A DNA stretch of 64,000 nt from Myxococcota bacterium (GTDB taxonomy: Bacteria; Myxococcota_A; Polyangia; Polyangiales; Polyangiaceae). The translations under genes were made by a program, and so were the position numbers. The notes under the pieces are model-generated. The model was not told the origin of the DNA. It saw only the letters and a program-made list of their open reading frames with translations, and did no database searches. Where the stretch lies: NCBI GenBank assembly GCA_963169915.1, contig CAUJEM010000075.1, positions 1 to 64,000 on the forward strand, in the 5' to 3' direction. Below, in pieces: positions 51,871 to 62,790 of this stretch (position 1 is its first letter; every line of letters starts with the position of its first letter).

Positions 51871-52758
51871 ATGATCAATGCTCACCGTCTCGTCTCTCGT
51901 TCGCTCTGCGGACTCGCCGCAGCGGTGTACTGCACCGGGTGCGTCCAGGCCGAGCTCAACGCTGGTTACTACTATCCCACGGGCTCCAAGGGCGATGACG
52001 CGCCCGCCACCCTGGCGGAGCCGGAGCTGGAGGGGCACTGGGGGGCCGGGATCGGGATCGGCACGTACTATGATTTCATGGGTGGAAAGCTACACACCGC
52101 GGTGAGCGGGGCCGGAGACTACCTGTTCATCTCCGACCCGGAGTCGAAGGATGGACACGTCAGCCTCGCGGGTGGGCAGCTACGGGTGGACTACGCGCTC
52201 ACCGGGGACGTCGTCGCGTCCCTGATGGGGCACTATGGCAACGGCACCCTCGCCCACGGGTCCGAGGAGGGGCGCAAGGCCACCAGCTTCGGCGGCTTCG
52301 CTGGCGTCGGGCTCCGCCAGGGTGACGCCGACGGCTTCGGGATGGCCGCCGTTGGGCTCCGCTACGTGGCGGTCGCCGCCGACGACCAGGCGAGCGGGCG
52401 GCTGGGGAAGTTCTCGGCCTGGGGTCCCGAGGTGAGGCTCACCCTGGGCAGCAACTGGGGGAGCGGGAGCAGTGGGAGCGACAGCGGCGGCGGTGGCGGC
52501 GGTGGCGGCAACGCGGGGCTCAGCTTCGACCTCCCGAGCAGCAACGACATCCTCCCCGCCCTCGCACACGCCGCACGACGGAAGGGCTGTCAGGTCCAGG
52601 TCGAGGACGCAGGCATCATCGCGAAGTGCTCGGAGGGGAACATCGGCTACATCCAGGACGGCAGCCGGCTCGTGGCCATCTGCTCGAACAACCTCGACAA
52701 CGACGGCTGCCGCACGCTCCACCGCAGCGTGCTCGACAACGCCGAGGTCAGCCAGTAG
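51871..52758 (+). CDS. Lipoprotein with outer-membrane beta-barrel-like region and Cys-containing C-terminal domain
   Basis: 295 residues. Lipobox-like YCTGC (Cys24). Residues ~30-195 alternate polar and hydrophobic residues with many Gly/Tyr (NAGYYYPTGSKGD; HWGAGIGIGTYYDFMGGKL; GMAAVGLRYVAVAADDQ), typical of beta-barrel strands. A Gly/Ser linker (GGGGGGGG) leads to a C-terminal domain with two Cys pairs (GCQVQVEDAGIIAKC; CSNNLDNDGC). I do not recognise the last domain. It is not a part of the Bat operon by spacing. Confidence 0.75.
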   Translation: MINAHRLVSRSLCGLAAAVYCTGCVQAELNAGYYYPTGSKGDDAPATLAEPELEGHWGAGIGIGTYYDFMGGKLHTAVSGAGDYLFISDPESKDGHVSLAGGQLRVDYALTGDVVASLMGHYGNGTLAHGSEEGRKATSFGGFAGVGLRQGDADGFGMAAVGLRYVAVAADDQASGRLGKFSAWGPEVRLTLGSNWGSGSSGSDSGGGGGGGGNAGLSFDLPSSNDILPALAHAARRKGCQVQVEDAGIIAKCSEGNIGYIQDGSRLVAICSNNLDNDGCRTLHRSVLDNAEVSQ

Positions 52759-52788
52759 CGCGTCGGCCGCGCCCTACCGTAACGCCGC

Positions 52789-54618
52789 CTAGCGCTCCTC
52801 GGCGTCGGGCGGCTTGGGACAGCGCTCCCCGGTGTAGTCCGGCTCCCCTTTGGGGATCTTGCAGGGGTGGACCTCGACCCGCCGGGGGCGCATCTTGTAG
52901 ATGACCCAGCGCTGATCGCTACGCTCGGCGCCGCCCGCGAAGCGAACGCTCCGGCTGACGAGGATGCTCCAGCCCATGCCGCCGCCTTCCCTGACCTTCT
53001 CCTCTTCCGGATCGCGATCCGGGTTGGGGATGTACTCCAGCTTCGGCATCACGATGTCTTTGCGGTCCGAGCGCGTCCAGCTCACCTTACGACCGCCTGC
53101 GTCGCCGTAGAGCTGCACCGTGATCTCGGTGCCACTGTACTTGGTCCAGATCAGCAGCCCCGCGTCGCTGTCGTTGCGAAAGACCAGATCCGGCTTGGGC
53201 CAGGACAGCGTCGCCTCGATGCCCTCCGGGTAGCGCGGGAACCAGTAGCTGTGCGGCTGTCGCTCGATGACGTCGTAGCCTCCGCGGAACACGGCGTTGA
53301 AGAGCGTCGTGGTGAACTGGCTGACGCCGCCGCCGAGGCTGTCCACCATCTCCCCCTCCTCGATGGTCGGCGCCGGGACGAAGCCGTTCTTGGCCGTGCG
53401 CATCCCGATGGCTTGGTTGAGGCTGAAGGTCTCCCCTGGCCTGAGGAGCTTGCCGTGCACGAGCGCCGCGGCTCGATGGATGTTGTCCACGCGCGGCTCG
53501 CAGCACGCGTGGCGAGTGGTGAAGCTCCCGGTGAGCTTCACGATCCCCAGCGCCTCCGCCGCCTCCGTGGTGAACGCAGGCGGCGCGCCTTGCTCCAAAG
53601 GCAAGGGAGCCTGGCGCCCGGGGGTGAGGGCCGCGGCCGCAGCGGCCTCGGCGACGCTGCGGGTGGCGAGACGCTGCTCCGCGCGACCGGGGACGACGCG
53701 CGGGCGCTCCTCCTCGACGGTGAAGCTGGCGTCCTGAGCAGGCTGCTCGAACCGAGGGCGCGCCGCCTCCACCGCCTGCTCGAGTCGCTCCGGCGAGAAG
53801 CCGACCTTCAGCTCGCTGCCCTCCACGCGGGTGTCGAGCGCGTGCGACAGCGTCTCAGCGCTCAGCTCGAGCGGCTCCGTGCCTTCGGGGCCCAAGAGGC
53901 GCACCGCGCCCCCGAGCAAGGTGCGCGCGACGCCGACGGCGCGCTCGACCTCCGCGCGAGTGAGCGCGGCCCGGCGCTCCACGCGCGGCAGCTCGACGCG
54001 CGGACGCAGCTCGCTGCCGAGGGCTCGCGCGAGCTGCGGCAGGGCGGCGTCCTCGTCGAGCTCCCAGCCGTCCGCAGGCCAGACCGCGCGGAGCTGCCCG
54101 CCCTGCACCACCACCGCGCCGTCCTGCACGTGACCCTCGAGCGGCTGGCTCTGCCACTCACGGAGCTTGCTCCGGAGGCTGGGCCCCCGGAGTGACACTT
54201 GCGCGCTGACGACGTGTGGCCGAAAAAACCCACGGAGCCAGGCCCCCACCTGCTGGTAGAGCCGCCCCTCCCGCGCGGCCATGAGCACCCGCGCGCGGGT
54301 CTGCGCGACGTCGAGCGACGGGGCCAGCTCCTCCCCGCTCAACGTGAGCCGCGCGGCGCCTACGCGGACCTCGACCGCGCGCCCCTGGAGCTCGACCTCG
54401 AGCGCCTGCAAGGCCTCGTCGAGTTCGGCCGGCGTGAGCCTGGAGACGTCTCGTCCCAGGAGCTCGACGTGTCGCGCCACCCGATCGCCCGTCGCGTAAC
54501 GGTCCACCGCAAAGCCGACCACCGGCGCCGCGCCGGCGCCGAGCGCGAGGCCCACCGCGACCCACGCGCGGCGCCGACCGCGGGAGCGGCTCTGTGGCGG
54601 GTCGGCCTTTGCTTCCAT
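52789..54618 (-). CDS. VanW-family protein with peptidoglycan-binding-like N-terminal domain
   Basis: 609 residues from ATG 54618 (MEAKADPPQ); an upstream in-frame ATG (54711) lies within the neighbouring promoter region. One N-terminal membrane segment (WVAVGLALGAGAAPVVGFAV), two repeated peptidoglycan-binding-4-type modules (~70-150 and ~210-300), and the VanW domain with PGETFSLNQAIGMRTAKNGF, then GGGVSQFTTTLFNAVFRGGYD and HSYWFPRYPEGIEATL. VanW proteins are widespread and only loosely tied to vancomycin resistance; the true role is unknown, with cell-wall association likely. A TATACG hexamer lies 19 nt before the ATG. Confidence 0.9.
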   Translation of the reverse strand: MEAKADPPQSRSRGRRRAWVAVGLALGAGAAPVVGFAVDRYATGDRVARHVELLGRDVSRLTPAELDEALQALEVELQGRAVEVRVGAARLTLSGEELAPSLDVAQTRARVLMAAREGRLYQQVGAWLRGFFRPHVVSAQVSLRGPSLRSKLREWQSQPLEGHVQDGAVVVQGGQLRAVWPADGWELDEDAALPQLARALGSELRPRVELPRVERRAALTRAEVERAVGVARTLLGGAVRLLGPEGTEPLELSAETLSHALDTRVEGSELKVGFSPERLEQAVEAARPRFEQPAQDASFTVEEERPRVVPGRAEQRLATRSVAEAAAAAALTPGRQAPLPLEQGAPPAFTTEAAEALGIVKLTGSFTTRHACCEPRVDNIHRAAALVHGKLLRPGETFSLNQAIGMRTAKNGFVPAPTIEEGEMVDSLGGGVSQFTTTLFNAVFRGGYDVIERQPHSYWFPRYPEGIEATLSWPKPDLVFRNDSDAGLLIWTKYSGTEITVQLYGDAGGRKVSWTRSDRKDIVMPKLEYIPNPDRDPEEEKVREGGGMGWSILVSRSVRFAGGAERSDQRWVIYKMRPRRVEVHPCKIPKGEPDYTGERCPKPPDAEER

Positions 54619-54702
54619 CGTTGATGCGCCGAGCGGACGTATAGCGCAGCGGACGCCCGTCTCAAGCTGCCATTGTGCGGTGTGCGGCGCCCACGCTCGG
54701 GC

Positions 54703-54708
54703 TATGCT
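54703..54708 (+). promoter_or_regulatory. -10-like TATGCT placed 8 nt before a start codon
   Basis: TATGCT ends 8 nt before GTG 54717; no Shine-Dalgarno. No good -35 at standard distance. Confidence 0.3.
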
Positions 54709-54716
54709 CACGCGTC

Positions 54717-55283
54717 GTGTGGCAGCATCGTTACGCGCTCCACCCCGTGTCTCCGCAAGCGCGCGTCGCGGAGCGCTACGTGCAGCGGCTGCGGGACTCC
54801 CTCGAGCGCAATGACTTCGCTCCCGGCGAGCTCGAGCAAGCCGCCACGCGCTTCACACGGCTCCAACCGTGGCTCACCGCGCACCTGCGCTCTCGCCTGC
54901 ACGGCACGGCGTCGGACGACGTCTTGGCGCTCGGGCAGCTGCTCTGTCTCATCGTCTTTCTGGCGTTCGAGGCCGCGCACGGAGACGCGGTGCCCGTGGC
55001 CTCCCCAGCGCTCATCACCGACACGCTGACGCTCATGGCGGCCGACCACGGCCTGCGGGAGCAGCGGGCAGACGAGCTCTGCGACAGCGACGAGGCCGTG
55101 GCTCGTGAGCAGCCTGCGCTCGTCCCGCTGCTCGACGACTACGTCGCCGCGACGCTCGAGCAGGCCGAGGAGCCGCTCGACATCGACGCGCTCGATGAGG
55201 TGTACCGGCTAGCGCTGCTCTGCGTGCTGGTGCTCTCCTACGCCCTCGACGAAGGGCGTCAAGGGGCGCGGCTGCTGTCCTAG
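54717..55283 (+). CDS. Helical protein of unknown function
   Basis: 188 residues from GTG 54717. Entirely helical prediction: HPVSPQARVAERYVQRLRDS, then a weakly hydrophobic stretch LGQLLCLIVFLAFEAA, and an acidic C-terminal part (CDSDEAVAREQPALVPLLDD). No motif I recognise. Divergent from the VanW gene, 98 bp away. Start site depends on the GTG with no visible Shine-Dalgarno. Confidence 0.6.
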   Translation: MWQHRYALHPVSPQARVAERYVQRLRDSLERNDFAPGELEQAATRFTRLQPWLTAHLRSRLHGTASDDVLALGQLLCLIVFLAFEAAHGDAVPVASPALITDTLTLMAADHGLREQRADELCDSDEAVAREQPALVPLLDDYVAATLEQAEEPLDIDALDEVYRLALLCVLVLSYALDEGRQGARLLS

Positions 55284-55503
55284 CCAGCAGGGTGGGCGTC
55301 CCTTCCGTCCTGGGGTAGAGCGCCGTCATTCCAATGATGCGCGCAATTTCTTGTGTTGCCGCCCAGTGGTAGGGTGAGCCGACCTCCCAGCACGTATCTT
55401 TTCCGCGTCACCGCCCGCCAGCGGGACCGCTGCATCTTGTCCCAGCGCGGCGGTCCCGGGTGCGCTAGATTGCGTCGTCTCTCCCCTCCTAGGAGCTCAG
55501 CGA

Positions 55504-56628
<1,125 letters not shown>

Positions 56629-56642
56629 GCGCCTGACTCTCC

Positions 56643-56678
56643 CGCCGAGGCGTAGCGCCCCCGCGCTACGCCTCGGCG
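56643..56678. terminator. 16-bp perfect hairpin between convergent genes (bidirectional terminator)
   Basis: CGCCGAGGCGTAGCGC and GCGCTACGCCTCGGCG are perfect complements around a CCCC loop. A short TTT follows on the plus strand. It lies between the + strand 55504 gene and the - strand TerB-like gene; the strongest stem I noticed in the window. Confidence 0.75.
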
Positions 56679-56712
56679 CATTTCCGCCCCTCGCCGGGTG
56701 GACGTGGAGCGC

Positions 56713-57219
56713 TCAGCTCTCGGGCTCCGCGGGAGGCTCGGCGGCGGCCTGCTCGGCGCGCGCCGCTCGAGCCGCCTGGAGGCGCTCTCCGATGACCTCC
56801 CGGAGCTTGGCGAGGTCGTACCGCATCGGCCGGTCGCTCTCCGACAGCTCCGCGATCTCCTGGGCGATCTGGTCGGCGTAGTAGCGCGGGCGCTCCGGGA
56901 CCTTCAGCGCCTCGCCCAGCTTGCCGAGCGCCTCGGTCTCCTTGTCCGTCACCACGCCGTCGAGGCGCGTCATCCACGACGCCACCGCGTAGACGAAGAG
57001 GCGGTCCTCCTTCGACAACCCGCGGCGGTCGATGACGCCGATGTCCACCGGGGACCGCGTGGCCGCCTCGATCTCCGCGATTTCGTCGAGGTCGAGCCCC
57101 TCTTCGGTGGCGGTGCGCACGATGGCGTCGGCTTCATCCGCGTCGAGCTGGCCATCGGCCCAGCCCACGGCGGCCAGGGCAATGTAGACGTCGGTTCCGA
57201 GGCGGGGTTGGTCGGTCAT
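56713..57219 (-). CDS. TerB-like tellurite-resistance family protein
   Basis: 168 residues with GGAGG 8 nt upstream of ATG 57219 (SD clear, minus strand). The TerB fold: two acidic metal-binding repeats, AVGWADGQLDADEADAI near residue 20 and ASWMTRLDGVVTDKETEALG near residue 85. TerB-type domains bind divalent metal and occur in stress and membrane-associated proteins; the actual link to tellurite is uncertain. The C-terminus is Ala/Glu-rich (AARAARAEQAAAEPPAEPES). Confidence 0.86.
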   Translation of the reverse strand: MTDQPRLGTDVYIALAAVGWADGQLDADEADAIVRTATEEGLDLDEIAEIEAATRSPVDIGVIDRRGLSKEDRLFVYAVASWMTRLDGVVTDKETEALGKLGEALKVPERPRYYADQIAQEIAELSESDRPMRYDLAKLREVIGERLQAARAARAEQAAAEPPAEPES

Positions 57220-57357
57220 CTGGGTGTCCTCCGAGCGAGGCTTCTAACATAATCTCCCGTCGTTTCGCACCGGTCCGCGGACCCTGGCGCGCGCTCTTCC
57301 GGCGGCGCACACGCCCCCCCGCGGGAGACTCCTGAGGCAAACCGCGCGAAGTGCGGC

Positions 57358-57363
57358 TATCCT
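57358..57363 (+). promoter_or_regulatory. -10-like TATCCT placed 9 nt before a start codon
   Basis: TATCCT ends 9 nt before ATG 57373. No Shine-Dalgarno in between; no convincing -35. Confidence 0.3.
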
Positions 57364-57372
57364 GCGAGCCTC

Positions 57373-58938
57373 ATGGCCTTCCGCCCTCAGCTGCTCCTCC
57401 GCTCCCTCCCCCTCACGGTGCTCGCGCTCACGCTCGGCTACAGCCCCCCGAGCCTCGCCGCCGGCGAGGAGGCCCGCGCGCGCAACCTCGAGCGCGACGC
57501 GATGGACAATGACTACCTCGGAACGGATTTCAAGGCGGCCGTCGCCAAGCTGGAGAACGCGCGCCGGCTCTGCTCCAACGACCAGTGCCCCAAGGACCTG
57601 CAGGCGCGGATCTTCCGTAGCCTCGGCACGGTGTACTCCGCGGGGCTCAACCAGCACGAGGCCGCGGTGGAGGCCTTCAAGGAGATGCTGCGCTTGGAGC
57701 CGACCCTCACCCCCGACGCCAACTACCTCACCGGCGCGGTCCAGCGCGCCTTCGACGAGGCCAAGGCGGCCGCCGGTCCCGGCGCCGTCGTCGTAGAAAA
57801 GACGGTGGCCGTCCTGACGGAGACGCCCTGGACGGAGCAAGCGACCTTCCGCCCGCTGCCCATCTACGTCGAGCTCCCAGAGGGCGCCGAGGCCACGCGC
57901 CTCCTCGTGCGCTACAAGGGCCCGAAGATGGCAGACTGGGCGGAGCTCCAGCTCCCCGCGCTCGGCAAGGGCTTCGGCGGGCTCGTCCCCTGCAGCGCGG
58001 TGGAGAGCGAGGGCACGCTCGAGTACTTCGTCACCGCCTTCGACGCGAACCTCGACCGCGTCGCGAGCGCCGGGTCGGCGACCGAGCCCCGCAAGGTCAC
58101 GCTCAAGAAGGCGATCACGGGACGCCAGCCCGCGCTCCCCGGCGCGGAGCCCCCGGAGGAGTGCACGCGCCCGGTGGAGCGCCTCTCGTGTGAGACGGAC
58201 GACGACTGCCCGGGAGACCAGCTCTGCGACAACCTCCAGTGCGTGGACAAGGCCAGCGTCCAGCGGCCCACCGAGGACACGTCCAAGCTCCCACGCGCCA
58301 ACCACCTCACGCTCAGCTTCTCGCCGGATCTCATGCTGATGGGCAACAGCAAGGGCGTGTGCACCTCGAGCGTGCAGGCCGATGGCCAGTACTCGTGCTT
58401 CTACTCTGGGCCTACCCAAGTGGACGGAGCCGACGTGGTCGGCACCGGGGGCTCCGTCAACGGTGGACTCGGCATGGGCTCCATGCGCGTGATGCTCGGC
58501 TATGATCGTGTCTTTCTCGGCCGCTTCAGCGCGGGCGCCCGCTTGGGCTTCGCCTTCCTCGGCACCCCGAAGCGAAGCGACGACGTCAGCGCGTTCCTCC
58601 CCTTCCACGCGGAGGCTCGCTTCGCCGCCCACCTCTTCTCGGACTCCTACGCGCGCACCGGGCTCCGTCCTTACGCCCTCTTGAGCGGCGGCTTCGCGAA
58701 CTTCGCGGGTAAGGTCAGCTCCAAGCTCAACACCCAAGGGGAGAGCGGCGCCACGAACACCTCCACGGTGGACGTGTACCAGCAGGGCGGCGACTACTTC
58801 GGCGGCGTGGGGCTCGGTGTGGAGTACGCCGTCAGCTTGCAGCTCGCCATGCGCCTCGAGTTGGCGGTGCGGCAGACCTTCGGCGACGCCAGCGCTACCC
58901 TGCTCGCGCCCTCGCTCGGCTTCGCCTACGGGCTCTGA
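57373..58938 (+). CDS. Exported TPR plus beta-barrel-like protein
   Basis: 521 residues. Signal peptide (LTVLALTLGYSPPSLAA). Residues ~35-130 are helical repeats (RIFRSLGTVYSAGLNQHEAA; VEAFKEMLRLEPTLTPDANY), TPR-like. A middle beta region precedes a Cys-rich stretch (CTRPVERLSCETDDDCPGDQ to LQCVDK). From ~310 to the end, alternating strands (LTLSFSPDLMLMGN; VMLGYDRVFLGRFSAGARLG; LQLAMRLELAVRQTFGD) suggest a beta-barrel, ending in Phe-Ala-Tyr-Gly-Leu, close to the C-terminal aromatic signature of outer-membrane proteins. Function unknown. Possible leaderless promoter upstream. Confidence 0.8.
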   Translation: MAFRPQLLLRSLPLTVLALTLGYSPPSLAAGEEARARNLERDAMDNDYLGTDFKAAVAKLENARRLCSNDQCPKDLQARIFRSLGTVYSAGLNQHEAAVEAFKEMLRLEPTLTPDANYLTGAVQRAFDEAKAAAGPGAVVVEKTVAVLTETPWTEQATFRPLPIYVELPEGAEATRLLVRYKGPKMADWAELQLPALGKGFGGLVPCSAVESEGTLEYFVTAFDANLDRVASAGSATEPRKVTLKKAITGRQPALPGAEPPEECTRPVERLSCETDDDCPGDQLCDNLQCVDKASVQRPTEDTSKLPRANHLTLSFSPDLMLMGNSKGVCTSSVQADGQYSCFYSGPTQVDGADVVGTGGSVNGGLGMGSMRVMLGYDRVFLGRFSAGARLGFAFLGTPKRSDDVSAFLPFHAEARFAAHLFSDSYARTGLRPYALLSGGFANFAGKVSSKLNTQGESGATNTSTVDVYQQGGDYFGGVGLGVEYAVSLQLAMRLELAVRQTFGDASATLLAPSLGFAYGL

Positions 58939-59076
58939 GCCCGCGCGCGCGGGCTGGCGGCTCACCGCGGCGTGGCGCCGTGGCGCGCGGAAATTGCGCT
59001 GGACAGCGCGGCGCGTTGCGCCATCGTGGGCCCCGGCGCCCCGGCGCTCCCCCCTTCAGCTACGAAAGTCACAGTC

Positions 59077-61446
59077 ATGACCTCTCCCATTCGTCGCGTC
59101 GGCGTCATCGGAGCCGGGGTGATGGGCAGCGGCATCGCCGCCCACCTCGCCAACGCGGGCATCCCCGTCCTGCTGCTGGACATCGTCCCCCCGAACCTCA
59201 CGGAGGCGGAGAAGACGCAGAAGAGCGCGCGAGATCGCTTCGCGTCCCGCGGGCTGGAGGGCGCCCTGAAGGCCAAGCCGGCGGCCTTCTTCCACAAGAG
59301 CCGCGCCGCGCTGGTGCAGACGGGCAACCTCGAGGACGACCTCCCGCGGCTCGCGGAGTGCGACCTCATCATCGAGGCCATCGTGGAGAAGCTCGAGATC
59401 AAGCGCGCGCTCTTCGAGCGGCTGGAGCCCGTGGTCAAGCCGGACTGCGTGGTGGCCTCCAACACCTCCGGGCTGCGCATCGTGGACCTGGTGGCGGGCC
59501 GCAGCGCGCGGTTTGCCGCCAATTTCCTGGTCATGCATTTCTTCAACCCCGTCCGCTACATGAAGCTCTTGGAGCTGGTGGCGGGGCCCGCCACCTCGGC
59601 CGAGCAGCTACGGCGCGTCAAGGTGTTCGGCGAGCAGCGCCTCGGCAAGGGCATCGTCCTCGCCAAGGACACCCCCAACTTCGTCGGGAACCGCATCGGC
59701 ACCCACGCCATGCTCACCGGCATCCACCTCATGCTGGCCGAAGGGCTGGCGCCGGAAGATCTGGACGCCATCACGGGGCTGCCCATGGGCCACCCGAAGA
59801 GCGCCAGCTTCCGCACGGCGGACATGGTCGGCCTCGACACCCTCAAGCACGTCGCGGACAACTGCTACGCCGCCCTCGGCGCCGACCCGGAGCGGGAGAC
59901 CTTCAAGCTGCCCGGCTTCGTGAGCACCATGGTGGAGCGTCAGCTCCTCGGCAACAAGACGCGCGCCGGCTTCTACAAGAAGCAGGGCTCGGACATCCTC
60001 ACCTTCGATCCCGTGGCCCTCGACTACCGCGCCAAGGCGGGGAACGCGGAGATCAAGAGCGCCTGCAAGCGCCTCAGCGGCATCGAAGACCCGCGTGCGC
60101 GCGTCAGGGCGCTGTTCGAGGACGACGGACCCGCCGGGCGCTTCGCCTGGAAGCTCACGGCGCGCGTCCTGGTGTACGCGGCCTCCCTCGTCGGGGAGAT
60201 CTGCGACAGCATCACCGCCATCGATGACGCCATGCGCTGGGGCTACAACTGGGAGCTCGGACCCTTCGAGACCTGGGACGCCATCGGCTTCCAGGCGGTC
60301 GTGGAGCGGCTCGCCCGGGACGGCGTCGCGCTGCCGGAGAGCGTCCAGCGCATGCAGGCCGCGGGCGCCAGGGGCTTCTACTCCGAGGGCCGCGTGTTCG
60401 AGCTGGCGCAGGGGCGGTACGTCGAGGCCCCGGCGGAGGGGCGCGGCGTCACGCTCCAAGCCCTCCGACGCGGTCACCAGCCGCTCCTCGTCAATGGCGG
60501 CGCGGAGGTGTGGGAGCTCGGGGACGGAGTGCTGGGGCTCACCTTCACCAGCAAGGCCAACAGCATCGATCAAGACGTCATCGCCATGCTCCACCAAGCC
60601 ACGGAGCTCGCCGAGCGCCAGTACCTGGGCATGGTCATCGCCAACCAGGGCGAGCACTTCAGCGTGGGGGCCAACCTGTTCGGGGTGGTGGTGGCCGCAC
60701 AGAGCGGTCAGTGGGAGCAGCTCGGGCAGATGGTCCACGAGCTTCAGCAGGCAGGCCAGCGCATGCGCTACGCGCAGGTGCCCATCGTCGCGGCGCCGTA
60801 TGGGGTCACGGTGGGCGGAGGGCTGGAGGTGTGCCTCGGCGCCGGTCACGTCCAGGCCGCCGCGGAGACCTACGCCGGGCTGGTCGAGGTCGGCGTCGGT
60901 CTCGTCCCGGCCGGCGGCGGCTGCCTGCGGCTGCTCTGGCGTGCGCTGGAGGGCATCCCCGAGGGCACGGAGGCCATCGTGGACGCGCACGTCGCCCAGG
61001 TGTTCAAGAACATCGCGCTCGCTCGCGTCGCCACCAGCGCGGAAGAGGCAAAATTCTTGGGCTATTTCCACCACTCGGACGGCGTGTCCTTCGACCGCTC
61101 ACGGCAGCTCACGGACGCCAAGGCGCGGGTGCTGGGCCTCGCCCAGAGCGGCTATCATCCGCCGGCCCCGCGCGCCTTCAAGCTGACGGGCGAGAGCGGC
61201 ATCGCCACCCTGAGCATGATGGTCGACACCCTCGTCGCCGGGGGCTACGCCACGCCCTACGACGCGGTGGTGGCGCGACGGCTCGCGAAGGTGCTGTGCG
61301 GCGGCGCGAGCGGCGCCAGCCGGCCCGTCACCGAGCAAGAGGTGCTGGATCTCGAGCGCGAAGCCTTCCTATCGCTCTGCGGCGAGGCGAAGAGCCAAGA
61401 GCGCATGCAGCACATGCTGATGACCAACAAGCCCCTGCGTAACTAG
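59077..61446 (+). CDS. fadN: Bifunctional 3-hydroxyacyl-CoA dehydrogenase / enoyl-CoA hydratase (FadN type)
   Basis: 789 residues from ATG 59077, the length of Bacillus FadN; an upstream in-frame ATG at 58972 lacks conservation. The dehydrogenase half comes first: Rossmann GAGVMGSGIAAHLANAG, and MHFFNPVRYMKLLELV with the catalytic His. The C-terminal half is an enoyl-CoA hydratase/isomerase: GGLEVCLGAGHV and GLVEVGVGLVPAGGG keep both catalytic Glu residues. This is the reverse domain order of E. coli FadB. It carries out the hydration and oxidation steps of fatty acid beta-oxidation. fadA starts 9 bp after the stop. Confidence 0.93.
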   Translation: MTSPIRRVGVIGAGVMGSGIAAHLANAGIPVLLLDIVPPNLTEAEKTQKSARDRFASRGLEGALKAKPAAFFHKSRAALVQTGNLEDDLPRLAECDLIIEAIVEKLEIKRALFERLEPVVKPDCVVASNTSGLRIVDLVAGRSARFAANFLVMHFFNPVRYMKLLELVAGPATSAEQLRRVKVFGEQRLGKGIVLAKDTPNFVGNRIGTHAMLTGIHLMLAEGLAPEDLDAITGLPMGHPKSASFRTADMVGLDTLKHVADNCYAALGADPERETFKLPGFVSTMVERQLLGNKTRAGFYKKQGSDILTFDPVALDYRAKAGNAEIKSACKRLSGIEDPRARVRALFEDDGPAGRFAWKLTARVLVYAASLVGEICDSITAIDDAMRWGYNWELGPFETWDAIGFQAVVERLARDGVALPESVQRMQAAGARGFYSEGRVFELAQGRYVEAPAEGRGVTLQALRRGHQPLLVNGGAEVWELGDGVLGLTFTSKANSIDQDVIAMLHQATELAERQYLGMVIANQGEHFSVGANLFGVVVAAQSGQWEQLGQMVHELQQAGQRMRYAQVPIVAAPYGVTVGGGLEVCLGAGHVQAAAETYAGLVEVGVGLVPAGGGCLRLLWRALEGIPEGTEAIVDAHVAQVFKNIALARVATSAEEAKFLGYFHHSDGVSFDRSRQLTDAKARVLGLAQSGYHPPAPRAFKLTGESGIATLSMMVDTLVAGGYATPYDAVVARRLAKVLCGGASGASRPVTEQEVLDLEREAFLSLCGEAKSQERMQHMLMTNKPLRN

Positions 61447-61455
61447 GAGAATGCC

Positions 61456-62619
<1,164 letters not shown>

Positions 62620-62790
62620 GTCCTACCCAGCCAGAGGGCCCCTCATCGGGGGAGCACGCCCTCGACGTCCCGAGCGCGCGCGAGGCGCTCCCTCACGGAG
62701 CGGGCGCGATCACGCCCAAAGAGCCGTGAGTTGCGCTATGCTGGGCCATGGTCGCGACGTGGCTCTCGCGCGACGGAGGTTGCATGACGC

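Noticed and set aside
62686-62702. 6-bp hairpin after fadA (CGCTCC / GGAGCG)
   Set aside because: Too short in such GC-rich DNA to be called a terminator.
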